A stretch of 64,000 bases of DNA. Source: Leptidea sinapis. Its lineage: Eukaryota > Arthropoda > Insecta > Lepidoptera > Pieridae. Positions within the stretch are counted from its first letter, which is position 1; each line of letters starts with the position of its first letter. The notes beneath the pieces were generated by a model. It did no database searches, was not told where the DNA came from, and was given only the letters and a program-made list of their open reading frames with translations. The position numbers were made by a program, and so were the translations under genes. The stretch spans positions 6,944,001 through 7,008,000 of the forward strand of contig NC_066269.1 in the NCBI RefSeq assembly GCF_905404315.1, written 5' to 3'. Below are positions 55,449 to 64,000 of this stretch, one piece after another.

Positions 55449-55748
55449 GTGGGAGGCTCCTTTGCACAGAATGCCGGCAAGAATATAGGTACCACAACAG
55501 CGCCTATTTCTGCCGTGAAGCAGTTACATGTAAATATTACTGTGTTTCGGTCTGAAGGGCACCGTAGCTAGTGAAATTACTGGGCAAATGAGTTTGAACA
55601 TCTTATGTCTCAAGGTGACGAGCGCAGTTGTAGTGCCGCTCAGAATTTTTGGGTCTTTCAAGAATCCAGGCGGCACTGCATTCTAATGGGCAGGGCGTTA
55701 CAATTACCACCAGCTGAACGTCTTGCTCGTCTCGTCCCTTCATAAAAA
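55449..55748 (-). mobile_element. Rep-A copy 8
   Basis: AGTGGGAGGCTCCTTTGCAC to GCTCGTCTCGTCCCTTCATA with an A-run; complete apart from small changes. Confidence 0.85.
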
Positions 55749-55918
55749 ACAATGTTGTCCAACTTTAGCAAATTAGCAACAGTTATGATCATTAAATACG
55801 TCGCAAGTTTTACACGACACTGTTAAGTGAATGCTTATACAATATGTTATGTTTTTAAAGTGATAACCCTCACTTCTAGGATTAATACACGAATAAAATT
55901 TGAATAACAAAATTTTAT

Positions 55919-55991
55919 GAACGATGCGGGATTCGAACCCACGACCTCCGGCATTCCGTGCCGGTGCTCTAACCAACTGAGCTAACCGTTT
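55919..55991 (-). tRNA. tRNA-like segment in a repeat
   Basis: 73 nt, minus: D-arm GCTCAGTTGGTTAGAGC, anticodon arm CCGGC/GCCGG with loop ACGGAAT, 5-nt variable loop, T-arm GTGGG TTCGAAT CCCGC fully paired, acceptor pairing at 6 of 7 positions. Position 33 is C, not the U found in functional tRNAs, which with the repeat context argues against a real tRNA gene. Confidence 0.3.
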
Positions 55992-56276
55992 GAGTACCGC
56001 CTCGTTATAAAATTCTGTTTGCTTTGTTCAACTCTCAGGTTGTCGCTTCATCTACAGGATCTACTTTACAGTTGATAACCTGCTCAACCCCAATATTTGC
56101 ATATTAGGATATTACTTGAGATGTCGCTCTTGTAAATCTAAACAATATGTTATGTTTTTAAAGTGATAACCCTCACTTCTAGGATTAATACACAAATAAA
56201 ATTTGAAAAACAACATTTTATGAACGGTGCGGGATTCGAACCCACGACCTCCGGCGTTTATAGCGAGGTGGTACTC

Positions 56277-56349
56277 GAACGGTTAGCTCAGTTAGTTAGA
56301 GCACCGGCACGGAACGCCGGAGGCCGTGGGTTCGAATCCCGCATTGTTG
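56277..56349 (+). tRNA. tRNA-like segment in a repeat, plus strand
   Basis: 73 nt: GAACGGT acceptor side, GCTCAGTTAGTTAGAGC, CCGGC ACGGAAC GCCGG, GTGGG TTCGAAT CCCGC, ATTGTTG. The A and B boxes of an RNA polymerase III promoter look intact (TAGCTCAGTTAG, GGTTCGAATCC). C at position 33 and an acceptor mismatch suggest a SINE-type promoter rather than a decoding tRNA. Confidence 0.3.
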
Positions 56350-56531
56350 AAAAATTTTTGTTTTTCAAATTTTATTTGTGAATGCCTATAATTATAACTA
56401 TCGTCTATTTGTTGTCAATTATGTTAGAATCACGGTATTTATGACATTATGAACGACGATATCTATTCACACGATGTGTTGAAACAGATTGACATTTTTA
56501 TTATTTGGGTGATGTAAGGCGTGGCACTTAC

Positions 56532-56839
56532 GGCCGTTCCCAATATTCAGTCTATCTCTTACTTGAGATAAAAATCGTTACTATCGTTGACTTTTCTGTC
56601 CCAATAAACTTATCGACGGTAACTCACCTCATTCGTTCACGCTGTCTGTCAATAGGACTAAGTATAGCTTGCCAGCGATATAAAGTTTGTATGGAAATTG
56701 CAATTCACGCGTCCCAATATAAGGCGATAAGAATGACTTATCGGGTATATTGGGACAGCGTCAGATTATTGACTGCTAATCACTGACAGTAGAGGGTAGT
56801 AATATATCTCTATCTGTTGATAGTATATTGGGAACGGCC
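56532..56839. mobile_element. MITE-N copy 2 (308 bp)
   Basis: GGCCGTTCCCAATATTCAGT to TATTGGGAACGGCC; inverted relative to the copy at 41091-41396. Terminal repeats are intact. Confidence 0.87.
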
Positions 56840-57329
56840 GCTACAGTAAGCGTGCGATTTGTGGCAGAATTTCTAACAGTCGGTAATCAAATAGCAATGC
56901 GCTTTTGTTCATTGCTACATTGCAAAATTTTGTAGGTCTACACATATTTAGACAAATTATTAGTTAGTGTACTTTAGATTCACTAAAAATAAAAGTAAAA
57001 TTTCACCAAAAAAACACAACCGACTTCCAAAAAACTATTCCGTACGGGTACGGCCGTTAGTAGTTTTGCCTACCCAAGATTGCTTAGAAACCGTGTACAT
57101 CGTGTCTATGTGTGCGTGCGTCTTTTAGGGCGCTCTGGTGGGCAACTGTATCAAAAGTATTTAGACTGTTCATCTACATATTGGACTCAACAAACTCAGT
57201 TTCTTTAATTTATAAATGTTTCATGTATTTCTTGTTTCACTTGGACGAAATCTTGAAAAACATTAGAATTAATAGTCTGTTTACTTCTACTTCTTCTTGG
57301 TTTATTGACTCCGCTCGCTGCGTTCACCT
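56840..57329. other. Intergenic
   Basis: 57012-57035 (AACCGACTTCCAAAAAACTA) is a generic repeat-like text. A 87-codon plus frame at 57112-57375 has no recognised domain. Confidence 0.3.
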
Positions 57330-57605
57330 TAAAAGGCATAAAAGGCATTTATTTTCCCAAAATAGATTCCTTTAGAATCCTTTTGGATGTCATTTCTAAT
57401 AACTACTAGATACTACTACCGCTTCGGAAACAAATTGCGCTCTGAGAGAGAAGAAGCGGCGCAAGAAACTCTCCCAGCATTCTTTTTTTGAGCTCTTTTC
57501 AATAAAAATATACAATATTGTACAGTCATTTCTATCCCTATAAAATAATCACAATCTAGGCCCAGGCTGTCCGATCATTTAGATGTTCAGCAGTGGAGTA
57601 ATAGG
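57330..57605 (-). mobile_element. LINE-D 3' end
   Basis: Reverse copy: AAAAGGCATTTATTTTCC, TACTACCGCTTCGGAAACAA, AAGAAACTCTCCCAGCATTC, GGCCCAGGCTGTCCGATCAT. Confidence 0.75.
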
Positions 57606-57800
57606 ATTTACGACAGAGCCATTTTTTTAATACGTTTAAATTTATATTGCCTGAACAGTGGCTGGGACTTTATTATAGAAGTCTATACATTTACCCTTAA
57701 AGCTATTATGTATCTTATGAAGCCTACTAGAATTAGTTACAAGCAATCCCTTATTTCTAGTGTTATAATTAACTACAAACTTAGAACCAACTTCCTAACT
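57606..57800 (-). pseudogene. LINE-C relative, C-terminal fragment
   Basis: Minus strand TRNKGLLVTNSSRLHKI block (GCCTACTAGAATTAGTTACA in plus sense) followed by a VYTFYNKVP-like segment; same family as 43055-43200. It directly follows LINE-D in the same orientation and both may be parts of one element. Confidence 0.55.
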
Positions 57801-58194
57801 TAGATACCAAATGTAAGATAAATGATAAACATTATACAACTTGAAAAGGTAGTTGTAAATACTGCTGTTTTTCTAGCAATTAGCACACCCACACTGATGA
57901 TGCTATATTTAAGTAGCAATTCTTTAAAAAGAAGTTAGCATGTCTATTAATCTATCTGTCTATTTTTTATAAATTAAAATATTCTTAGGTCAGAAGGGCT
58001 GTTAGACGTTGGGAAGGGAACTCGAAGACAAGTTTCCGTTGTCATTCAGTCTGATAATTGATCTCAGCGAGAAGTGTGTCAAACAGAACTTTGGAATGGT
58101 TTCCGTTTTAAACGTGGCAGTCGCCCAATGATGAATCTGCGCTCATTACATTCATAAGATTCTTCAAGAGCGTGTGATAATCATACTAGGTTTT
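57801..58194. other. Intergenic
   Basis: No feature recognised. Confidence 0.3.
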
Positions 58195-58600
58195 TTTATA
58201 AAAGAGAATTCATAAACAAAATGTATGTACGATGCGGGAACACGCGACCACTCGTGTTCCGTGCGAATTCTCTTTCACTGAGCCAATCGTGCGAGTTACG
58301 TATCGTTTATAAAATCTTGTATGCTTTGTTCAACTCTCGGGTACGGCTTCATCTACACGATCTTCTTTACAGTTGATAACCTGCTCAATCCCAATATTTT
58401 GCATATTAAGAAATTGACTTGAGATGTCGCTATTGCAAATCTAAGAAATTTGTTATTTTAAAGGGATAACCCTCACTTCTGTGATTAATTACACAAATTA
58501 AATTTATAAACAGAATTTATGGACAATGCGGGACTCGAACCTGCCACCTCTCATACCGTGCGAGTTCCACTAAGCTAACCAGCTTGATTGGTGTTACACA
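58195..58600 (-). repeat. Tandem tRNA-like repeats, degraded
   Basis: Two units with tRNA-like parts near 58227-58293 and 58522-58587, separated by TTGTTCAACTCTCGGGTACG, AGTTGATAACCTGCTCAATC and GACTTGAGATGTCGC. The second tRNA-like part has lost the anticodon region. Confidence 0.65.
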
Positions 58601-58608
58601 AATTGTTT

Positions 58609-58690
58609 ATGAAAGAGAAGATAAACGACCGAACAGGTTACCTGATGTCAAATGATCACCACCGCCCACATTCTCTTGTAACAACAGATC
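58609..58690 (-). mobile_element. LINE-B 3' UTR scrap
   Basis: GGTTACCTGATGTCAAATGA, TCACCACCGCCCACATTCTC match the non-coding end of LINE-B. Confidence 0.55.
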
Positions 58691-58861
58691 ACAACCGCTT
58701 TGTGCAAAGCACGTTGAACATAATAACGTTACATACATCTCAACTTAATTAATTAACGCACGATTTTACTTTCGATAAAAATTCCGCTCTCGTTCTACAA
58801 ACAATTATATTATATATAAATCTTATACTCACATTAAGAATGTGGTGATTTTTATAAATAA

Positions 58862-59040
58862 CTAGCTGCCCCGACAGACGTTGTTCTGTATATAATAAAT
58901 AAAATAATGTTTTTATATGAATTTGTCAATAACATCAAAAATTAATTCGTAAAATATGCACCCTGCTGTCGTAATGAAATTTTTTCACGGCAGAACTGTC
59001 AAACCGTGCGTCAATAAATTCTCTCATAGAAATTATGTAT
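58862..59040 (-). mobile_element. Helitron-like element, family 2 (half)
   Basis: CTAGCTGCCCCGACAGACGT terminus; interior as in 41559-41920. It stops at AAATTATGTATG, where a LINE-Q copy begins, so one of the two was inserted into or deleted against the other. Confidence 0.7.
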
Positions 59041-59280
59041 GGCCTTGACACTTGGCCCGTGGGGAATAGAGGCGCGTAGAATGTACTAAGTACTATCTTC
59101 TCGCCTCAATAGGACTACTGGCAACCCAAGCGCTGGCAGCTATTTCGGTCAAGGGATCAGCCTAGCTATCCAACGTGGAAACACTGCCAGTATTCTTGGT
59201 ACACTTTACTATAATGATAGTTTTAATTTAATGTAATCATAGGTAGTGTAGTTAATATAATTATAAGATTTGTTTTATTT
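59035..59280 (+). pseudogene. LINE-Q C-terminal fragment and 3' UTR
   Basis: Plus: TLGPWGIEARRMY, stop, then NPSAGSYFGQGISLAIQRGN-like text with shifts, TASILGTLYYNDSFNLM, stop. It ends in TTATAAGATTTGTTTTATTT, the same end as the other copies. Confidence 0.65.
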
Positions 59281-59310
59281 AAATACTATTAACGTTTAAA
59301 ATTTACTTAA

Positions 59311-59613
59311 CCCTACTAATATTATAAATGTGAATAATAGTTTGTTTGTTACGCTTTCACGCCTACACCACCGAACCGATTTTGATGAAATTTAGTACAG
59401 AGATAGACAAGAGCTTGGGAAAGGACATAGGCTTTTATCGCGAATACAAGGCATTATTTTTTCTAACTTTTTTAAATTTTAGACCCGCGTGGGGATGAAA
59501 GAGGGGGACAGTTTGTATGTGTATTTCTTGCAAAGCGAGTTTATATTATAATATAAAAAATGCTGCCCAAAAAACTATTGCACGCGGACGAAGTCGCGGG
59601 TATAACCTGGTAA
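59311..59613 (+). mobile_element. Helitron-like element, family 5
   Basis: CCCTACTAATATTATAAATG at the 5' side, CCACCGAACCGATTTTGATG inside, and GCGGACGAAGTCGCGGGTAT near the 3' end, a hairpin-bearing terminus seen in reverse at 60737. Confidence 0.65.
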
Positions 59614-59939
59614 GTATATAAATGAATGATTCAAGCTAAAACTGATTAAGTTATATCTGTACTTGAAGTAACTAAGTAAGATTGTTGAAGTCATTATTTC
59701 TCATTGTTTATTCTCAAACCAGTCCGTGATCTTGGTTCTCAGAATTATAAAGTTTTCCAATGACTAACAATGACTCAACTGGGTGATATTAATTATTTTT
59801 ATATTTGCACTAACTCAATGTGGGTCAAACGTTTAGAGAGTTGCCTTTTTTAATCCTGTCTGTTTTTTGTGAGGATTTTTAACTATAACTCTTGTCTGGC
59901 GCTCCCCAGTATTAGCTCGAACCATTTGACTGCGTAGAG
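59614..59939. other. Spacer
   Basis: No feature recognised. Confidence 0.3.
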
Positions 59940-60215
59940 ATGTCACTTTATTTTGTGTTCGTCTAATGCATCTATCACGTGGAGTGTTCCGAAGAGCTGT
60001 TTGTCCTGATTCCTGCCGCCAAATTCCACCTTCGCAAGGCACGCCACAAATTAGAATATCATCCCCACCATCTAGATGTGTGCCGTTCCTCCCCAGTGTG
60101 GTTTTCAAGGAACTTTCTTCCACGTACAACCAAGCTATGAAATGAGCTTTCTTGTGAGGTGTTTCGAAACGATAGGACATGGGTACCTTCGAAATAAGCC
60201 CGTACACCTTGATGA
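59940..60215 (+). pseudogene. LINE-B fragment interrupted by Rep-A
   Basis: Plus: GVFRRAVCPDSCRQIPPSQG-like text in mixed frames, EYHPHHLDVCRSSPVWFSRN, FLPRTTKL, stop, NELSCEVF. The 3' UTR resumes after Rep-A copy 9 at about 60528 (GCGAGAAAATGTGGGTAGCG) and ends in an A-run at 60585. Confidence 0.75.
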
Positions 60216-60514
60216 CAGTAAGAGACGAGACAAGCAGGACGTTCAGCTGATGTTAATTGATACGCTCTGTCCATTACAATGCAGTGCCGCTCAGGAATCG
60301 AACGAATCTTCAAAGGCCATAAATTCTGAGCGGCACTACTTGCGCTCGTCACCTTGATACATAAGACGTTAAGTCTCATTTGCCCAGTAATTTCACTATG
60401 ACGCCCCCCAGACCGAAACACAATAATGCTTACACATTAATGCTTCACGGCAACAATGCGCGCCGTTGTGATACCCATAATCTAGCCGGCATCCTCTGCA
60501 AAGGAGCCACTGGT
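60216..60514 (+). mobile_element. Rep-A copy 9, nested in LINE-B
   Basis: GACGAGACAAGCAGGACGTT to GCAAAGGAGCCACTGGT. The internal palindromic arm has an extra ~15 bp (GAATCGAACGAATCTTCAAA). Confidence 0.82.
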
Positions 60515-60736
60515 AAAAAAATCTGGTGTTGCGAGAAAATGTGGGTAGCGGTGATAACTTAACAGTGCCTTCTTCTATAAAAAAAACCTCCTCCTGAGTC
60601 TATTATTCTATCTACATAAGATTCAATAATCACTACAGTAAAAGATTCAATCGTTTCCAATCTACGGGGTTACACGAGCTAGTCTTAGAAAGCGCTACGT
60701 AAGTACAACATAAATGAAAAATATTTTATATTGAGG
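60515..60736 (+). mobile_element. Remaining LINE-B 3' end, then spacer
   Basis: 60528-60585 matches the LINE-B 3' UTR and tail; 60586-60736 holds nothing recognised. Confidence 0.5.
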
Positions 60737-61140
60737 CAAGCTGATACCCGCGACTTCGTCCGCGTAGACACATGACTAAGCACGTAGCACTTATAAAAAT
60801 CTTTATTTCTTATGACAAAACTTAATATTTATCGTTCATAAAAAATTGTTTTCAAATTTTATTTTAGCTCAAATTAAGTTTATATTTTACCTGCTGAGAA
60901 AGTTGGCAAGATATAAAAATTCTAAATCTGATTTCTGAACGACGGACGGGGGACACCTCAGAGGAAAAACAATAATGTTGTTTTTATTTAATTCGAAGCA
61001 TTTTCATATTTATTCACCTTTTAAACCTTCTCTGGACTTGCAAAAATAATTCAAGATCAAAATTACCCAAATCAGTCCAGTCATTCTCGAGTTTTAGCGA
61101 GACTAACGAACAGCATTTCCTTTTTATATGTATAGATAGA
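60737..61140 (-). mobile_element. Helitron-like element, family 5
   Basis: CAAGCTGATACCCGCGACTT, CGTCCGCG is the 3' end in reverse; the 5' side ends near TTTTTATATGTATAGATAGA. The hairpin ACGCGGACGAAGTCGCGGGT is shared with 59570-59600. Confidence 0.6.
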
Positions 61141-61359
61141 TGACAAGTATTTTCGCTTTCATGTCACTTTAAATATGCAATCGTAGTAAAAACGTGATGT
61201 TACAATCATTATGATGGAAAGCACATTTGCATATTTTTGCTCGCTCATCGTATTTCCGTGAAACGACGCAACAAGCATAATATAGTTAGTGACGATCATA
61301 CACAATGAAAGATATTTTGTTAAGTAATTGCTCGTGTTGTATTACAACTTTTAGTTAGT

Positions 61360-61671
61360 TTTTTTTTTATGAAAATAAGGGGCGAGACGAGCAGGATGTT
61401 CAGCTGATGGTAATTGATACACCATGCCTATTAAAATGCAGTGCTGCTCAGGATTCTTGAAAAACTCAAATATTTTGAGCGGCACTACTATTGCAATCGT
61501 CACCTTGAGACATAAGATGTTAAGTCTCATTTGCCCAGTAATTTAACTAGCTACGGCACCCTTCAGACCGAAACACAGTAATGTTAACACATTACTGCTT
61601 CACGGCAGAAATAGGCGCCGTTGTGGTACCCATAATCTAGCCGGCTTCCTGTGCAAAGGCGCCTCCCACTG
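61360..61671 (+). mobile_element. Rep-A copy 10
   Basis: TTTTTTTTATGAAAATAAGG to AAAGGCGCCTCCCACTG. Nearly full length. Confidence 0.85.
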
Positions 61672-61678
61672 CTATTAT

Positions 61679-61770
61679 GCCATTGAGTGTCAAGATGCCA
61701 CGCACACAAGTATTTAATAGTTGCCGTAATAAAAAAGGTATTGTTCTTTGGTAGTGCGGTATATAGGATA
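61679..61770 (+). repeat. Module F, copy outside the tandem blocks
   Basis: GCCATTGAGTGTCAAGATGC, CACGCACACAAG and GTTGCCGTAATAAAAAAGGT match 7864-7955 and 13522-13610. It is joined directly to Rep-A copy 10. Confidence 0.75.
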
Positions 61771-62020
61771 TATATAGCTGGCTTAATCTAAGCCAAATAA
61801 AAAGGATGCATATTCTAGCAGCAATGTGTACAAATCAGTATTCTATACAATACCAGTCAGTATATACAGTTATGGTTCACATCTGGTCTCTCTATATTCG
61901 CGCGCTCAATGCTGAATGTCGTGATGGTCTCGACCACTTTTTACTGTGAAAACTAGCCGCCACTTATACCGATCGATAACTAGCATTCAATCCATGGTGC
62001 TCCTCCACCTGATCACACCA
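61771..62020. other. Spacer
   Basis: No feature recognised. Confidence 0.3.
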
Positions 62021-62230
62021 TTTAAATTAAACACTTTTAAAGGATTAAAACGCGTGTAATTGTAACAGTCCCCCTGTTTCAGTCCCCCTGAAAACGAGAT
62101 CTGGAAAAGTCTTGAAACGTCCGGGCTAACTAAAGTAGAAATAATAATGTTACTTTTACGCAAAGATCTAATTTAAAAACACAGTTACAATAATACGCGT
62201 TTTAATACTTTAAAAGTCTTTTATTTAAAT
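62021..62230. mobile_element. MITE-like element with ~45-bp inverted ends
   Basis: CACTTTTAAAGGATTAAAAC plus GCGTG at the left and its imperfect inverted copy at 62184-62230 enclose 117 bp with AGTCCCCCTGTTTCAGTCCC. No ORF. Confidence 0.7.
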
Positions 62231-62764
62231 GTGTAACACTCGCGTTAATCAAAGAAAGACTACCTGAGATTGTCCGCTGGTTTCCTGCAGTATTCCTGGT
62301 GAATTGGTTCGCTAAAAGCACATTTTTACACACACTTTTTGAACTATTCTAGTTATAACTCAATATTTTAAATAAGTATGTAATATTGTAAACAAATACG
62401 AATAATAATCAAATTAATTTATAATATATCAAACAGATTATCAAATAACGGATGAGATCGTAATCTCTCGTATCTAGATACTGATTCAGAGTGATTCTGT
62501 TCATGAAATGTTAATTTGAAGAACGGAAATAGATAATGATATAAATTTGCAGCGAGAAGGTTGCAACTTGTACTTGCATCAAATATATTTCACGTTAACC
62601 TATACTGCGGACATAGAATGATTTAGATGGAGCGACGTTTTGTGCGGTCACGTTACAAATAGTACAAGTAGCATCGGGATCCAAATTTTATTGAAAATGA
62701 CAGACACAGAGAGAGTGTGGTGATTTTTTTTTGTAAGTCAGCCATCAATGTAAGTTATCATCTA
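62231..62764. other. Intergenic
   Basis: No feature recognised. Confidence 0.3.
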
Positions 62765-63240
62765 CCTCCAGTATGAGCGCCTCCATTCTTCCTCCTCCTC
62801 GCGTCGTATTCCTCATTGCTGAGGGTCATGATTTCTTTGAGGATTCAACTTTTTGACAATAGTTCGCCACCTGTGTCTGTCTTTGGCTACGTGCAGTGCG
62901 TCATGAAGTCCAGTTTCCAGAGATGTGCAGATTTGGTCAGACCATCTTATAGGGCTGCGACCTCTGGGAACTTGTCCGTGTACCTTCCCAGTAACCATCA
63001 GTTGTTCGAGGTTGTGGTGACCTTTTCTGGCGATATGTCCAAAGAACTCTTAGGTTCTACGGAGGCAGATGGATGAGAGTCTGGTTTTTACACCCAGAGT
63101 GTGAAGGATGGATTGGTTGGTGCGGAATGCTGTTCAAGGAATTTGAAGCATCTTCCTCCAGCACCACATCTCAAAGGCATCAATCTGATCTTTGTCGGCC
63201 TTCTTAGTGTCCATGTCTCAAAGCTTCATTAGGCCTACAC
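62765..63240 (-). pseudogene. RTE-like LINE, C-terminal fragment
   Basis: Minus strand from ~63240: MDTKKADKDQIDAFEMWCWR-like text with shifts, LNSIPHQP, RTLLDILPEKVTTTSNN-like text, then the intact end TGKVHGQVPRGRSPIRWSDQ, DALHVAKDRHRWRTIVKKLN, PQRNHDPQQ, stop. RGRSPxRWxDQI and the terminal DPQQ are typical of RTE-type proteins. It is a different subfamily from 6775-7258. Confidence 0.8.
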
Positions 63241-63787
63241 TTTATCTAGTGGGGGTTGAATTTAGACTATTTTCCTATTATTAAACACGCCTTGATGAGT
63301 AATTAGCATTTGGCAAGAGGCATCACAATTGCGTAATGATTTTGAGAAGATTTATTATGAAAATGTGTGCGCATTATTGCCTAATTGCAGATTCATCATT
63401 TTTAGATTTTAGTCTTCTTATGCATATTAAACTATTATTTATTAATAAAACTTTTACATTTTTTAAGTCTGTGTTAGTAATAACATAGGCTTGAAAAATT
63501 CGAACACACTTTTTTTAGTGAGTTTGCTAATTATGTATAAGCTTTTGGAAGGACCTAGCCTCTGCAACTCCTACCGCAGAGGGTAGGAAAAACATTATGT
63601 ACCATATATTATTAGACTTGAATAAATGATTATTATTATGATTTCATTACTTATTACTTATTATTTTATCATGCCTTGTACCTTATCATAACAGCACTGG
63701 GCAAATATTATTTTAATCGCGACTCTGTCTGTACATTGTATAAAATCTATGTCACGAATGTTTGAATGTATTTGTATTTATGTTACA
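63241..63787. other. Intergenic
   Basis: No feature recognised. Confidence 0.3.
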
Positions 63788-63978
63788 GCGGCGAGGCGAG
63801 GGCTGCGGATGTGACCGTGACGCAGAATGACCTCTGTTGTGATGTAACGTGTACGTCACCATATCTCGTACACACCCAGGCTATCGGGAACAGTAATCAA
63901 ACGGATGCTAGGCCTAATGGCCGCATAACCCACTACCGGATGTACGGTCCGTTGTCCTCTTATATTATGACACGCTAA
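63788..63978 (+). other. Candidate exon or repeat with acceptor-like edge
   Basis: TTTGTATTTATGTTACAG ending at 63788 looks like a 3' splice site, and composition turns GC-richer exactly there. The open frame reads GEARAADVTVTQNDLCCDVT, CTSPYLVHTQAIGNSNQTDA, to a stop at 63976. No family was recognised and the window ends 22 bases later. Confidence 0.25.
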
Positions 63979-64000
63979 CATAACCTTACTCCACCCAACC

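Larger units (their letters stand above)
55840..56390. repeat. tRNA-like repeat cluster with a head-to-head inversion
   Basis: A full minus-strand unit (tRNA-like segment 55919-55991, body to 56150), the start of a second minus unit (56150-56256) cut in the anticodon arm, and then a plus-strand tRNA-like segment (56277-56349) with its own tail TTTTTCAAATTTTATTTGTG. The two cut ends face each other across about 20 bp. Confidence 0.75.

Noticed and set aside
55919..56349. Functional tRNA genes (GGA anticodon position)
   Set aside because: Segments lie in multi-copy tandem units, have C33 and acceptor mismatches, and lack the long variable arm expected of tRNA-Ser.
1..64000. rRNA genes, telomeric TTAGG arrays or complete autonomous transposons
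   Set aside because: None seen; all recognised reverse transcriptase, BEL/Pao and transposase sequences are truncated or interrupted.

Overview
This window looks like eukaryotic, intron-scale intergenic DNA from an insect, most probably a butterfly or moth (Lepidoptera). It is AT-rich, has one clear protein gene, and is packed with broken transposable elements. The Lepidoptera call rests on several things. There are non-LTR retrotransposon (LINE) tails ending in reiterated TTTGAA- or TTTGAC-type motifs. There are Helitron-like elements ending in a GGGTCAGCTAG-type 3' terminus. There are tRNA-derived SINEs, a BEL/Pao remnant, and RTE-, R1- and jockey/CR1-like reverse transcriptase C-termini of the kind that fill lepidopteran genomes. 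No species can be named from the sequence alone.

Layout. Positions 1-6.7 kb hold scattered remnants (SINE, R1-like LINE tail, a foldback element, a GT-rich minisatellite, LINE-C, one copy of the ~300-bp family Rep-A). Positions 6.77-18.35 kb are a head-to-tail duplication of a composite block of about 5.6-5.95 kb. Each block carries, in order, an RTE-like LINE fragment (-), a second LINE 3' end (+), a Helitron-like 3' terminus (-), a 99-bp minisatellite open on both strands, a jockey/CR1-like LINE-C fragment (-) and a LINE-B fragment (+). Positions 19.1-19.8 kb hold two abutting Helitron-like elements.

The only convincing host gene is at 20.64-22.64 kb on the minus strand: a 664-residue single-exon reading frame with a signal peptide, three N-glycosylation sequons, an RKKR furin-type site and a Pro/Ala-rich segment holding all five cysteines. 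A GC-rich promoter-side segment precedes it and a polyadenylation signal follows about 220 bp after the stop.

From 23.3 to 64 kb the window is again intergenic. Main items are an inverted pair of Penelope-like repeats, one with a hammerhead-ribozyme-like core (24.78 kb); a decayed TIR transposon with an IS630/Tc1-like transposase (27.4-28.95 kb); tandem and inverted repeats containing tRNA cloverleaf-like segments (31.9-32.4, 55.8-56.4 and 58.2-58.6 kb); an opposed pair of LINE-E fragments (33.4 and 34.3 kb); a cluster of GCTCGAGCA-like motifs (36 kb); two copies of a 306-308-bp TIR element (41.1 and 56.5 kb); many LINE-B, LINE-D and Rep-A copies; a BEL/Pao pol fragment (52.8-53.3 kb); and an RTE tail (62.8-63.2 kb).

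Family labels used here are local to this annotation. Rep-A is a ~300-bp element containing GGACGAGACGAGCAGGACGT. LINE-B encodes a C-terminus with TTKLWNELP. LINE-C encodes TVASQYILDNVMYVH. LINE-D ends in AAATAAATGCCTTTT. LINE-E encodes KLKWQWAGH. LINE-Q encodes RGNAASILGTL. SINE-S is tRNA-headed. Genes do not form operons here; apart from the secreted-protein gene the content is the fossil record of mobile elements and their later duplication. Element borders are usually good to a few tens of bases. No alignment or database search was run.
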